A DNA stretch of 64,000 nucleotides from an uncultured Clostridia bacterium (GTDB lineage Bacteria; Bacillota; Clostridia; TANB77; CAG-508), in assembly GCA_904387305.1 (NCBI GenBank), contig CAJFLB010000001.1, forward strand, positions 1-64,000. Direction: 5' to 3'. Shown here one piece after another: positions 44,534 through 53,420 of this stretch. The notes beneath the pieces were generated by a model, which saw nothing but the letters and a program-made list of their open reading frames with translations, did no database searches and was not told where the DNA came from. The translations under genes and the position numbers were made by a program. How positions within the stretch are numbered: position 1 is the stretch's first letter; the number at the start of each line of letters is the position of its first letter.

Positions 44534-44974
44534 ATGAGAAAAACACGAAAAGGTAAAAAAATAATAGGAATGATATTAATAGCCATTATAGTGCTTATAA
44601 TTGTGGTGGTTGCAATTGTTATGATTGTTAGAAATGCAAATAAAGATTCTGACACAACAGAACAACCACAACAAACTGCTATTCCATTACCAGATACTAC
44701 GTATAACAGTATGGAAGTAACAGATGTATCTATGGAATATTTAGATGACCAAGATCAAACAATGGTATCTATGTCTATATTAAATACGACACAAAATGCG
44801 GTAGAAAACGAAAGTTTAAATGCCATTTTAGTTGGTGCTGATGGAGAGGTATTAGGACAAATGCAAACATGGATTCAAAGTTTAGGTGTTGGTGAACAAT
44901 ATGATATTAGTGTCATATTAAATGGTAATTTAACAGGTACACAATCAATACAATTACAACCAGTAAACGATTAA
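44534..44974 (+). CDS. Membrane-anchored extracellular protein, FxLYD-like
   Basis: 146 residues: basic N-terminus, one strong membrane helix (about 10-32), a short acidic linker, and a beta-rich domain of about 95 residues (YNSMEVTDVSMEYLDDQDQ... to the end) with LNTTQNAVENESLNAIL and GVGEQYDISVIL. The layout is that of FxLYD/DUF-type beta-sandwich domains on a lipoprotein-like or membrane stalk, but the assignment is tentative. First gene of the dense + strand cluster; GGGAGG ribosome binding site. Confidence 0.7.
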   Translation: MRKTRKGKKIIGMILIAIIVLIIVVVAIVMIVRNANKDSDTTEQPQQTAIPLPDTTYNSMEVTDVSMEYLDDQDQTMVSMSILNTTQNAVENESLNAILVGADGEVLGQMQTWIQSLGVGEQYDISVILNGNLTGTQSIQLQPVND

Positions 44975-45036
44975 AAAGTGGTTTATAGGTGAAACCAAAT
45001 GAAAAACCTAAATATATAATGCAAGGAAGATAAAAA

Positions 45037-45885
45037 ATGAAAAAAGTACTAGGAACTATATTATTTGTAGTATATGCTATTATTGCAATTACAGTAACCG
45101 TTTTATTATTATCATATAATGATTATAATAATAGTCAAATAGGTGGATATACAATTTATATAGTCGCAGATGATTCATTAGAGCCAACATATAAACAAGG
45201 TTCTATACTATTAATTAAAGAAACAAATGACAGAAATGTACAAGTTGGAGACGAAATATTCATGTATAAAGTATTAAATAGTTCAGAATATGAAGTTATC
45301 AGTACAACTTTACAAGGAAAAACACAACAAGGATCACATACAGTATATATTGTAGATAATGAAGAACGTTATGCAAGTGAATACTTTATTGGAAAAGTAG
45401 AAGATACAATTGTTATAGAAGGCTGGGGATACATATTAGGTCTATTAGAATCTAGATGGGGATATTTATTCTGTATCGTAGTAGTATCATTATTACTATT
45501 CCTACAAGAAGCATTTGAATTAGTTATGGAAATTAAATATCTTAACAAACTAAAGAAAAAACAGGCAATAGAAGTTGAGACTGAAGATGATGAAGAATAT
45601 GAATATGAAGATGACGATGAGGATGAAGAGGAAGAAGAAGAGGAAAGAGTTGTAAAAGCAAAACCTGCTAGAACGACAAAAAAAACGAGCACAAAAACTG
45701 CTACAAAGCCAAGTGCAAGTTCAAAAACTAGTTCAACCAAAAAAGCAGGTACAACAAGAAAAACAGGTTCAACAACAAAAAGTGCGGCAACAAGAACAAG
45801 TACAACAAAAGCAGGTACAACAAGGAAGACAGCAACAGCGACAAGTAAAATAAGAGCCACAAAATCATCAAAAGAGGAAAAATAA
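45037..45885 (+). CDS. SipW-like signal peptidase homologue lacking the catalytic His
   Basis: 282 residues. An N-terminal membrane helix (about 4-27) leads into an S26-type fold: YIVADDSLEPTYKQG matches the catalytic-serine motif GSMEPT (Ser47). QVGDEIFMYKV matches the following strand. The usual [IST]-H-R-[IV] motif is missing: the equivalent strand reads YEVISTTLQGK with no His. A second membrane helix (about 140-162) precedes an acidic stretch and a 90-residue Lys/Thr/Ser-rich tail. This may be an inactive or altered peptidase, possibly a scaffold. It is 62 nt after the previous gene and directly abuts the next one (stop at 45885, ATG at 45886). Confidence 0.7.
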   Translation: MKKVLGTILFVVYAIIAITVTVLLLSYNDYNNSQIGGYTIYIVADDSLEPTYKQGSILLIKETNDRNVQVGDEIFMYKVLNSSEYEVISTTLQGKTQQGSHTVYIVDNEERYASEYFIGKVEDTIVIEGWGYILGLLESRWGYLFCIVVVSLLLFLQEAFELVMEIKYLNKLKKKQAIEVETEDDEEYEYEDDDEDEEEEEEERVVKAKPARTTKKTSTKTATKPSASSKTSSTKKAGTTRKTGSTTKSAATRTSTTKAGTTRKTATATSKIRATKSSKEEK

Positions 45886-46527
45886 ATGAAAAAATTATTA
45901 AGAATTTTAGTATTAATAATGTTAATTATAACCTTATTCCAAATAGCTAACATGTATGCTTTATATAAAGATCAACTAGAGGGAGATTATGAAAGTTTAT
46001 TAGGTGTATGGTCCATTAAAGTAAATGAAACAGACATATCTTCAGGGGATGAAAATTTGACTTTTAACATGACAGAAGACAATCTTACATATGTGGATTC
46101 TGAACATGTTAAAAGCCAAAAAATGGCTCCAGGGACACAAGCATATTTTGAGATTATTATAGATCCGACAAATACAGATGTATCAATTTTATATACATTA
46201 AATATAAAATTAGATGAAGTAACAGAAGCAAAATTAAAATTAGTGAATGTAGAAAATTATTTTCAAAAGCCTGGAGAAACAGAGCAAGTTACAAATGAAG
46301 ATGTATATACAACAAATGAAACCAATGAGCATGAGGCTATTATTCCTATTGCAACAATAAATGACAAATATTTAAATCATATTCGATTATATTTTGAATG
46401 GGAAAATGTAGAAGAAAATAATGAAGCTGATTCAGAATTGGGACAAACAGAAAATGCAAAGATAAACATTCCATTAGAAATTAATTTAAAACAATATACG
46501 GGAGAAGTGATAGGCAATGAACCATAA
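45886..46527 (+). CDS. Exported TasA/camelysin-like protein
   Basis: 213 residues. Signal helix at about 3-22 followed by MYALYKDQ, then a beta-rich mature part beginning LLGVWSIKVNETDISSG. The block KMAPGTQAYFEIIIDPTNTDVSILYTL is the pattern (P-G-x-x-G/A-Y-F-E-I) seen in SipW substrates and in the protein at 52520. Its end overlaps the next gene, a SipW-type peptidase, by 11 nt, as tasA-sipW-type substrate/enzyme pairs are often coupled. Expected outside the cell; fibre formation is inferred. Confidence 0.7.
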   Translation: MKKLLRILVLIMLIITLFQIANMYALYKDQLEGDYESLLGVWSIKVNETDISSGDENLTFNMTEDNLTYVDSEHVKSQKMAPGTQAYFEIIIDPTNTDVSILYTLNIKLDEVTEAKLKLVNVENYFQKPGETEQVTNEDVYTTNETNEHEAIIPIATINDKYLNHIRLYFEWENVEENNEADSELGQTENAKINIPLEINLKQYTGEVIGNEP

Positions 46528-47041
46528 AGAAATATTAAAAATTATTAAAAAAGTGATTGTAGACCTAATAATTTTTGTATTGAGTATCATTGCTATTCTT
46601 GTCATATGGGGATTTATACAATTAAACATACAAAATAAAGAATATGTAAATATATTTGGATATTCTATACTTAGTACAGAAACTGGAAGTATGTCACCAA
46701 CAATAGAAGTAGGTGATATTATAATCATTAAAATAGGTGATGAAATAAAGGAAAATGATATTATAACATACCAACAGGATAATGTACTAATTACACATAG
46801 AATAGAAAAAATAGAGGGAGATACTATCATTACAAAAGGAGACTATAACAACATTCAAGATGAGCCAATAAAAAAAGATCAAGTGATAGGTAAAGCAGTG
46901 TGTATTATCAATAATGTGCAAGTTTGGAAACAAGTATTTACAGATATGCATGTTATTATACCAATGATTATAACGATAATATTATTTATAGTGATGATTT
47001 CATATAAAGAAAAAATAGGTGAGAAAAAAGATGTTGGATAA
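46517..47041 (+). CDS. Signal peptidase I, SipW type
   Basis: 174-residue membrane peptidase that would remove the signal segment from TasA-like precursors. Helix 1 at about 15-34; catalytic Ser58 in STETGSMSPT; His94 in LITHRIEKI (SipW/ER-type Ser-His enzymes replace the Lys of other bacterial signal peptidases); Asp109 in TKGDYNNIQD. A second helix at about 145-165 gives the two-helix topology typical of SipW. The start overlaps the upstream substrate gene by 11 nt and the end overlaps the next by 11 nt, so it is co-translated between two substrates. The most canonical peptidase of the cluster. Confidence 0.88.
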   Translation: MNHKEILKIIKKVIVDLIIFVLSIIAILVIWGFIQLNIQNKEYVNIFGYSILSTETGSMSPTIEVGDIIIIKIGDEIKENDIITYQQDNVLITHRIEKIEGDTIITKGDYNNIQDEPIKKDQVIGKAVCIINNVQVWKQVFTDMHVIIPMIITIILFIVMISYKEKIGEKKDVG

Positions 47042-47603
47042 GAAGAAATTGAAAAAAAGTATCATCATACTTTTTTTAATAGCAATTATCATAATCGCTA
47101 TTATTTTTATAAGAAATACATTATCAAGATATGAAACAGTAGCAACATCAGAAAAAGATGTGGATGTTGCTTTCTGGATGTTTCATGATGATTTTCAATC
47201 AGCAAGTATGATTATAAAAGATATATATCCATCAAATAATTCATTTGATTATTCTTTTTCAGTATCAAATTTTGAAGCAGATGAAGATGGAACAATAACC
47301 AAAAGAGCAGAAACAGATTTAGAGTATAATTTAAAAATAACAACAACAACCAATTTACCATTAGAATATGCAATAGAAAAGAACGGAGAAATTTTAACGA
47401 CACAGCAAAATATATTTACTGATGAGGATGGTACATATTATAGAGAAATCATAATAGAGCCATCACAAATGGTAGAAGGAGAAGATTTGACAGATAATTA
47501 TGTTATTAAAGTAACATTTCCAAAAGAGAATGATACAAATGCAGAATATTCTGATTTGATAGAATATATAAAATTAGATATAAATGCAGAACAAATCATA
47601 TAG
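47031..47603 (+). CDS. Exported protein with SipW-type signal
   Basis: 190 residues from ATG 47031, inside the end of the peptidase gene; AGGTGAG is the ribosome binding site, which rules out the GTG at 47019 within it. Signal helix at about 9-27 followed by RNTLSRYETVATS; mature part starts VDVAFWMFHDDFQ and is beta-rich with FDYSFSVSNF. Companion substrate of the 46517 peptidase by overlap. No family assigned beyond TasA-like export type. Confidence 0.65.
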   Translation: MLDKKKLKKSIIILFLIAIIIIAIIFIRNTLSRYETVATSEKDVDVAFWMFHDDFQSASMIIKDIYPSNNSFDYSFSVSNFEADEDGTITKRAETDLEYNLKITTTTNLPLEYAIEKNGEILTTQQNIFTDEDGTYYREIIIEPSQMVEGEDLTDNYVIKVTFPKENDTNAEYSDLIEYIKLDINAEQII

Positions 47604-47613
47604 TAGGACAAAA

Positions 47614-47645
47614 TGGGACCAAACGGACCTGGTCCCAATGGACCC
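47614..47645. repeat. REP-like repeat between 47031 and 47660 genes
   Basis: One forward copy containing CCAAACGGACCTGGTCCC, ending 4 bp before the AGGAGG ribosome binding site of the next gene. Confidence 0.8.
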
Positions 47646-47659
47646 AACAGGAGGTAGAA

Positions 47660-48706
47660 ATGAATAACTTAATGGATACATATATAACATATACAGAAAA
47701 GAAAATAAAAAAATATATAAAAACAATATTAGACAAACAATATGACGAAAATCTAGTAAGTGAATATTTAAAAACATATATTAATGCCAGATATTATAAT
47801 ATTCAAAATACAGACACACCTGCTAGAGCTTTTTACTTAAGAATATTAGAAGAATTAGAATATAAAGAAGATATTTTAATGAAAAGATGCGAAGAAGAAT
47901 CTCAAAACTTAAATGAAAAGCAAGAACAATTAAATAAAATTCACAATTTGAAGGAATTGTTTGCATATATTTTATTTTTTGATAATGTTAGAAATGTAGA
48001 AAATTTTAAGTCGATTGATAATATAAAAGAAATTATCAGTAAAATGATACAAACGGCAAATTCATTATTTAAAATAGAAGTTTCACAAAGTGTAGAAAAA
48101 AAATTATATGAAGAAATCAAAAAAGATATGATTGAAAAAGAAGTATTTTTAGACAAATTTGATACAGATGAATTTGCTTTACAATTTGAAAATAGTAAAG
48201 TCAAGGATGATGTATATTTTGTTACTTTAGAACAAAAAGTGAAAATGCCTATGCAGTATAGTGAGGCGGCGATAGAGAAAGTATATAATGAAGGAATTGT
48301 TGCAGAAGATAAATTGCAAGTAGAATATATATTATTAAGTGTTGTTGTCATTTCAGATATTATCAATGGGAATTTTGATGATAAATATATTGCAGAATTT
48401 GCAAGTACACTATTTAAAAAGAAACAAAAATTAGATAGTATATTGTCAATTCTAGGAAATCAAGAATTGCAAGATAAAATACATTTGAATATTATGTATT
48501 CTGATTATATAAAAAATCAAAAAAGTATTTTAGCATATACAAAAAAAGGTTACAATTTTACGATTACATTAGATAACACAGTAAAAAGTATAGAAGATGT
48601 AGAAAAATTAAAAATGTTTAAAATGGTTATTGTACCACAAAAATTATCATTATATAAAGAAATAAAAAGCAATAAAGAAATTCTTAATAATGTAATACTA
48701 AAATAA
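47660..48706 (+). CDS. Cytoplasmic helical protein of unknown function
   Basis: 348 residues, mostly helical and charged, with no signal or membrane segment. A coiled-coil-prone stretch lies near 75-100 (EEESQNLNEKQEQLNKI). No catalytic motif or family recognised. It has a strong AGGAGG site and ends 20 bp before the McrB-like ATPase, so it is likely part of the same transcript and may be a soluble partner of that ATPase. The protein at 53417 is similarly soluble and helical. Confidence 0.65.
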   Translation: MNNLMDTYITYTEKKIKKYIKTILDKQYDENLVSEYLKTYINARYYNIQNTDTPARAFYLRILEELEYKEDILMKRCEEESQNLNEKQEQLNKIHNLKELFAYILFFDNVRNVENFKSIDNIKEIISKMIQTANSLFKIEVSQSVEKKLYEEIKKDMIEKEVFLDKFDTDEFALQFENSKVKDDVYFVTLEQKVKMPMQYSEAAIEKVYNEGIVAEDKLQVEYILLSVVVISDIINGNFDDKYIAEFASTLFKKKQKLDSILSILGNQELQDKIHLNIMYSDYIKNQKSILAYTKKGYNFTITLDNTVKSIEDVEKLKMFKMVIVPQKLSLYKEIKSNKEILNNVILK

Positions 48707-48726
48707 AGAAACAGGAGAAGGAAAAC

Positions 48727-50280
48727 ATGGAAACATATGGAAGATTTTTATTCGAATTTTTAAGCCAATTTTTCTCTGGATTTCAAGAGATTTTTGGTGG
48801 ACTTTGGAATGGGATTGTAAATATATTTAATATACCAGGATATTGGAGTATTATCCAAAATTATGCTAATGATTTTAAAGTTTCAGAATGGCTTTTAACA
48901 GGTTTAGCGATTATTTGTATGTTGATTGTAATAGGAGGTATTATTGGAATCATAATCTTTTTCTTGAAAAGACATATGAAATGGAGAAAAAAGATTATTA
49001 ATCAAGAAGAATTATTAAAACAAATCGATACCTTAAATGGACAAGTAGAAGAATTAGTAGATGAAAAACTAAAATTGCTAAATATGAAGTCACCAGAATT
49101 AGGTGTAAATCCAAATGGTATCAGTACAGGTATGGATAAAGCTGCACTTGCTGCTGCACAATCAGAAGCAAATAATGAAGAACAAATAGATCCAAATAGT
49201 CAAAGTAGATTCTCTAAATTAACAATGCTAGACGAAGAATTTGCAAAATATAAACAAAAAGATTATCACAATAATTTTACATTACCAGAATTTTGTTATA
49301 TGTTTAGAAATTTTGCCGCAAGTAAGTTAAAACTATATTATAGTGAAAAGATGATAAGATTATTCGTATCAGCAATTGCATCAACAAAACTTGTTATTTT
49401 ACAAGGTATTTCTGGTACAGGTAAAACATCTATATCTCTTGCATGGGGTAACTTTGTAAAACACCCATCATGTGTTGCATCTGTACAACCTTCTTGGAGA
49501 GATAGAACAGATATTTTTGGGTACTTAAATGAGTTCACCAAAAAATTTAATGAAACAGACTTTTTAGCATATTTATATGAAGCAGGATATACAGATGAAA
49601 TTTACACAGTTATCCTAGATGAGATGAACTTAGCGCGTGTGGAATACTATTTTGCAGAAATGTTATCAATTCTAGAAATGCATAGTACAAAAGATTGGAA
49701 AATTGAGATTGTACAAAGTTCATGGCCAACTGATCCAAAGAAATTGATAAAAGGAAAATTGCAAATTCCACCAAATGCATGGTATATAGGAACAATCAAC
49801 AATGACGACTCAACATTCATGGTAACAGATAAGGTATATGATAGAGCAATGCCAATAGATATTAATGAAAAAGGTATTGCATTTGAACCAGATGATGTAG
49901 ATGCTCTTGACGTTAACTATTCATACTTAAATGGTTTATTTGATAAAGCAATTGTAGATTATGCTATATCACCATCAACTTTAAAAAAGATAGAAGACAT
50001 GGATAATTATACAATCAAACACTTTAGAGTTGCATTTGGTAACCGTATCGTAAAACATATGAAAAAATTTGTACCAGTATACGTAGCTTGTGGAGGAGAT
50101 GAAACAGAAGCGGTAGACTATTTCATGGCTAAAAAAGTATTAAGAAAATTTGAAGGATTAAACCTAACTTTAATTAGAGATGAAATTGATGGTTATATTG
50201 AGTTTTTGGACAAAAACTTTGGAAAAGGCAAAATGAGCGAATGTATAGAATTCTTATTAAGACTTAAAAAGATGTCTTAG
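48727..50280 (+). CDS. Membrane-anchored McrB-like AAA+ ATPase
   Basis: 517 residues. The N-terminal 50 residues are amphipathic/aromatic, followed by a membrane helix (about 56-80), a short coiled coil (LLKQIDTLNGQVEELVDEKL), a linker, and an AAA+ module. Walker A is QGISGTGKTS (around 226-235). Walker B is VILDEMNLARVEYYF (from about 295). A sensor-1-like YIGTINNDDSTF follows near 352 and VYDRAM takes the place of the arginine-finger segment. The McrB branch shares the DEMNLAR and GT[IM]N signatures, but McrB itself is soluble and has GTP specificity and a DNA-binding N-domain, none of which is seen. Likely a membrane-tethered motor in the export/assembly locus. No nuclease partner follows; the next gene resembles DUF2357. 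Confidence 0.82.
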   Translation: METYGRFLFEFLSQFFSGFQEIFGGLWNGIVNIFNIPGYWSIIQNYANDFKVSEWLLTGLAIICMLIVIGGIIGIIIFFLKRHMKWRKKIINQEELLKQIDTLNGQVEELVDEKLKLLNMKSPELGVNPNGISTGMDKAALAAAQSEANNEEQIDPNSQSRFSKLTMLDEEFAKYKQKDYHNNFTLPEFCYMFRNFAASKLKLYYSEKMIRLFVSAIASTKLVILQGISGTGKTSISLAWGNFVKHPSCVASVQPSWRDRTDIFGYLNEFTKKFNETDFLAYLYEAGYTDEIYTVILDEMNLARVEYYFAEMLSILEMHSTKDWKIEIVQSSWPTDPKKLIKGKLQIPPNAWYIGTINNDDSTFMVTDKVYDRAMPIDINEKGIAFEPDDVDALDVNYSYLNGLFDKAIVDYAISPSTLKKIEDMDNYTIKHFRVAFGNRIVKHMKKFVPVYVACGGDETEAVDYFMAKKVLRKFEGLNLTLIRDEIDGYIEFLDKNFGKGKMSECIEFLLRLKKMS

Positions 50281-50285
50281 TGGAT

Positions 50286-50510
50286 ATGTCCAATTGGGGA
50301 CGTTTCTGTTTGGGACATTTTTATGTAAAATTAAGAATTATAAATTATACAAATGATATTTTAAACAATTATAGAAGATGGAATTATATTTTAAGAAATA
50401 CATTTTAACGAATTAGGGGATAAATTGTGATAAATCTGTATGAATAGGGAATTAACGGTAATGAATTTTACATAAAAATGTCCCAAACAGAAACGTCCCC
50501 AATTGGACAT
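50286..50510. mobile_element. MITE-like element with 47-bp perfect terminal inverted repeats
   Basis: Left end 50286-50332 and right end 50464-50510 are exact reverse complements over 47 bp. They contain GGGGACGTTTCTGTTTGGGA and are separated by 131 bp of noncoding AT-rich DNA. No flanking target duplication is obvious. It sits between the stop of the ATPase gene and the ribosome binding site of the next gene (50512-50517), apparently without breaking either. Shorter copies of the terminal sequence occur at 0.3, 42.0, 59.9 and 61.3 kb. The RNA would form a very stable hairpin between the two genes. Confidence 0.8.
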
Positions 50511-50521
50511 TGGAGGGAAAA

Positions 50522-51643
50522 ATGGACTTAAATATTGTGAAATTGGCCAATATGGAAAAAGAAAATTCAACAAAATTTCTTAGCAAAATGGATTCTAAAT
50601 TAATGATGGATGTAGATAGAAGCAGTATTGTGGAAAATGATGAATGGATGGATATGGTTGAATTTACTGTTCCATATTTAGAAAAAGCATTAACAAAGGA
50701 AATTAAAAATATTGTAACAGAAGAAGAAATTATTAAAATAGAATTAATTAAAAAGGTAACTGTTGAAAGTGTAAAACATTTATCAAAACATGTAAATTTG
50801 GTAGATAGATTTAATCAAAAAAGTGGAGAAGTGACACCTAAGAAGATTTTAAATGCTTATAAAGAAGAAACGTTTCTAACTTATGAAAATAGATTTTTAT
50901 ATACATTAATAAAACTGATTGAAGATTATATGTATTTAAGAAAAAAACAAGATGATGAAGAATATAAAGGGAAAAATCATCAAAAAGCAGATTATCAAGC
51001 AGAAATTAAATTAGGAAAAGAAAAAATTAATGTAAAGATGGAATATGATTCTGAAAGAATAACAGGAATTACAAAAACAGAAAAAACGGCAGAAAGAATA
51101 GAAAGTATTGAAAGATCTTTAAAAATGTTAAAACAAACTGAGGTTTATCAAACTTTGGTTGCTAAAAAGGCAACTTATGTAAAAGCACCATTAAAAATGA
51201 CAAATGTTTTGTTGAAAAATGTCAATTTTCAATATGCTGTAAAACTATGGAATTATTTAAGTGACCAAATGGAATTAAATGATAAGACAATCAATGAAAG
51301 TAGTCAGTATGAAGAAAAAGGAATTGTAAAAGAATTAGTAGATGAAGATATATTTTTACTATATTCTATTTTCAAGAAAACAGATAATAGTAATACATTA
51401 AAAGGAAAAGCAAAATCAGCTGTTGAAGATAATAAGTTGGCAAAACAATTAACAGATGCCATGATAGAAAGAATTATAGAATTAAATCCTGATATGACAG
51501 AAAAAGAGTTAAATAAATTAATTTCAGAAAAAATTTTGATGATGAAAACAAAAAAATTAATTTCTTTAAAACCAGTAGAGGATAGATTTAAAGAAAGAAT
51601 TGAAAAATATATGATACAAGCAAAAGAAGTGAGGTTAAAATAA
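50522..51643 (+). CDS. DUF2357-like partner of the McrB-like ATPase
   Basis: 373 residues from ATG 50522 (GGAGG ends 5 nt before; an in-frame TTG at 50510 lies in the terminal repeat). Cytoplasmic and helical. The segment TFLTYENRFLYTLIKLIEDY (about 117-138), and a later VLLKNVNFQYAVKLW, resemble DUF2357, the N-terminal region of McrC-like partners of McrB-type ATPases. No PD-(D/E)XK nuclease motif follows, so it is not a full McrC. Position directly after the ATPase supports a functional pair. Its stop abuts the next peptidase gene. Confidence 0.55.
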   Translation: MDLNIVKLANMEKENSTKFLSKMDSKLMMDVDRSSIVENDEWMDMVEFTVPYLEKALTKEIKNIVTEEEIIKIELIKKVTVESVKHLSKHVNLVDRFNQKSGEVTPKKILNAYKEETFLTYENRFLYTLIKLIEDYMYLRKKQDDEEYKGKNHQKADYQAEIKLGKEKINVKMEYDSERITGITKTEKTAERIESIERSLKMLKQTEVYQTLVAKKATYVKAPLKMTNVLLKNVNFQYAVKLWNYLSDQMELNDKTINESSQYEEKGIVKELVDEDIFLLYSIFKKTDNSNTLKGKAKSAVEDNKLAKQLTDAMIERIIELNPDMTEKELNKLISEKILMMKTKKLISLKPVEDRFKERIEKYMIQAKEVRLK

Positions 51644-52456
51644 ATGGAAAAACAGGAAGACAAAAGAGAAGAAAAGAAAATTAAAAATGGTGCGAGCAAA
51701 GCTAAAAAAAGTACTGCAAAAAAAGAAAGCGAAACAAAAAAAGATGAGACAAAAGCTAAAGGAAGCAAAATAGAAAACAATAAAACAAAAAGTGAAAAAA
51801 AAGAAAGTAAAGCAAAAAATAATGAATCTAAAAATGAGAAAAAAGAAAGCAAAATAAAAAATGAAGAAGCAAATAGTGAAAAGACGTATGAAGTAAAAAT
51901 GAAAAGAAAAGCTGGTAGTAGATGTCTTTCGTTTATTTGGAATATAGTTGTTAAAATAATAACGATTGCCATTATATTCATCTCTATTATTATAGTAGTA
52001 CAAAAAGTGACAAATAACCAAGAATCATTTTTAGGATTTAGAATATTCAGAGTACAAACTGGAAGTATGATTCCGAAATACCAAATTGGTGATGTTATAT
52101 TGGTAAAAGAAGTAGACACAGATAAAATTCAAATTGGTGATGATGTAACATATGAAGGAAAAACAGGTGCAATGAATGGAATGCTTGTTACTCACAGGGT
52201 GGTAGATATTGAAGAAGTGGATGGTAAAAGAGTTTTCCATACACAAGGTATAGCGAATAACTTAGAGGACCCTGTTGTAAGTGAAGAACAAATAAATGGT
52301 GTTGTTCAAACAAAAATGTATATTTTATCACTTATTTGTATGTTATTAAATAATAAATATATTTTCTATTTCTGTGGAATATTGCCATTAACAATATATG
52401 TAGCTTTTAAAATTTTTAGAAGTAAAAAAGTAAAGAAAATAGAAAAAGAAAATTAA
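51644..52456 (+). CDS. Signal peptidase I, SipW type, with basic N-terminal extension
   Basis: 270 residues. Residues 1-85 are an unusual Lys/Glu/Ser-rich, disordered cytoplasmic extension. Helix 1 at about 97-120; catalytic Ser141 in VQTGSMIPKY; His184 in LVTHRVVDI; then HTQGIANNLEDPVV where the usual TKGD is replaced by TQGI. C-terminal helix at about 230-255 and a basic tail. Starts directly after the stop of the DUF2357-like gene. Probably matures the exported protein encoded next. A different peptidase clade from the 46517 enzyme, closer to the one at 55690. Confidence 0.85.
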   Translation: MEKQEDKREEKKIKNGASKAKKSTAKKESETKKDETKAKGSKIENNKTKSEKKESKAKNNESKNEKKESKIKNEEANSEKTYEVKMKRKAGSRCLSFIWNIVVKIITIAIIFISIIIVVQKVTNNQESFLGFRIFRVQTGSMIPKYQIGDVILVKEVDTDKIQIGDDVTYEGKTGAMNGMLVTHRVVDIEEVDGKRVFHTQGIANNLEDPVVSEEQINGVVQTKMYILSLICMLLNNKYIFYFCGILPLTIYVAFKIFRSKKVKKIEKEN

Positions 52457-52519
52457 AAAATAACTAAGAACTTAAAAAGAATAAGACATGAAAATTGAAA
52501 AAAATGGAAAGGAAAAGAA

Positions 52520-53248
52520 ATGAAAGAAAAAAATAAGGTTAGAATTATTGAAGTATTATGTGTAATTTCTTTAATCATTACCATTTTTTCTATACAAAGA
52601 ACCTATGCAAGATATTTTGAACAAGTAGATACAACATATAATACAAATATCAAAAGATGGTTAGTTAAGGTAAATGATAAAATTATCTATGAGGCAGAAA
52701 CACTAAATGAGGTTATGGAACCTATTATTGTAGAAAATGAAAATGTAAATCCTAACATTTTAGTCCCTGGACAAACTGGATATTTTGAAATGCTAATAGA
52801 TTATACAGAGGTAGATGTTGCATTTGAGTACGAATTTTCTATGGAACAACTAAACGGAACACCATTAGAGGATTTTGAAATTTATGGATATGAGGTAATT
52901 GATGGAGAGGAGCATACCATAACAGAGACAGAAGAAATAAAAGGTGTTATCGACCCAACAACTGAAGTAAATAGTGCAGGTGAAAAGAAAAGAGAAATCA
53001 GAATCTTATTTAGATGGAATGATGGAGAAGGAAGTACTATGGACAATAAAGCAGATACACAATTTAGAGGAGAGAAACAAAATACAACAAATGATGATAA
53101 CACGACAAATAATAATACAACAGATGATGATACGACAAATCAAGTTGAAAATAATACTTCTCAAGATGATTTACATACTGTACTAAAATATCGTGCAACA
53201 ATGACATTTACACAATATATACCACCAGAAGAAGAAATAACAACTTAA
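52520..53248 (+). CDS. Exported TasA-like protein with SipW-type signal
   Basis: 242 residues. Hydrophobic helix about 9-24 followed by QRTYARYFEQ, the SipW-type boundary. Beta-rich mature region starting IKRWLVKVNDKIIYEAE with the block LVPGQTGYFEMLIDYTEVDVAFEYEF, closely matching the pattern in the 45886 protein. A low-complexity Asn/Thr/Asp run (about 194-220) precedes the last strand, LKYRATMTFTQYIPP. Follows a SipW peptidase gene by 63 bp. Likely a secreted fibre or matrix subunit. Confidence 0.75.
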   Translation: MKEKNKVRIIEVLCVISLIITIFSIQRTYARYFEQVDTTYNTNIKRWLVKVNDKIIYEAETLNEVMEPIIVENENVNPNILVPGQTGYFEMLIDYTEVDVAFEYEFSMEQLNGTPLEDFEIYGYEVIDGEEHTITETEEIKGVIDPTTEVNSAGEKKREIRILFRWNDGEGSTMDNKADTQFRGEKQNTTNDDNTTNNNTTDDDTTNQVENNTSQDDLHTVLKYRATMTFTQYIPPEEEITT

Positions 53249-53282
53249 TAAAAGAAAGATAAATATAAAAGAGGTGAACTTT

Positions 53283-53420
53283 ATGGAATTGAAAAATATA
53301 AAAATAACTAATTTAGAAAATGATGAATTGTTAGATGCCCAAAAACAAGTAGAGAGTTTTTTGAAGTTTTTAAATGGGGAATATGAAACTGTTAAAAAAT
53401 TAGAGGAGGAAAATTCGTGA
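53283..53420 (+). CDS. 45-residue acidic helical protein
   Basis: ATG at 53283 with GAGGTG 8 nt upstream; reads MELKNIKITNLENDELLD... and ends ...KKLEEENS. The TGA stop overlaps the GTG start of the next gene (GTGA), and that gene's ribosome binding site GAGGAGG lies inside this one, so the two are translationally coupled. Small helical proteins in such positions are often partners of the next product. No family recognised. Confidence 0.6.
   Translation: MELKNIKITNLENDELLDAQKQVESFLKFLNGEYETVKKLEEENS

Noticed and set aside
48727-51643. McrBC restriction system
   Set aside because: The ATPase is membrane-anchored and the partner shows no PD-(D/E)XK nuclease; neighbours are export genes, not defence genes.
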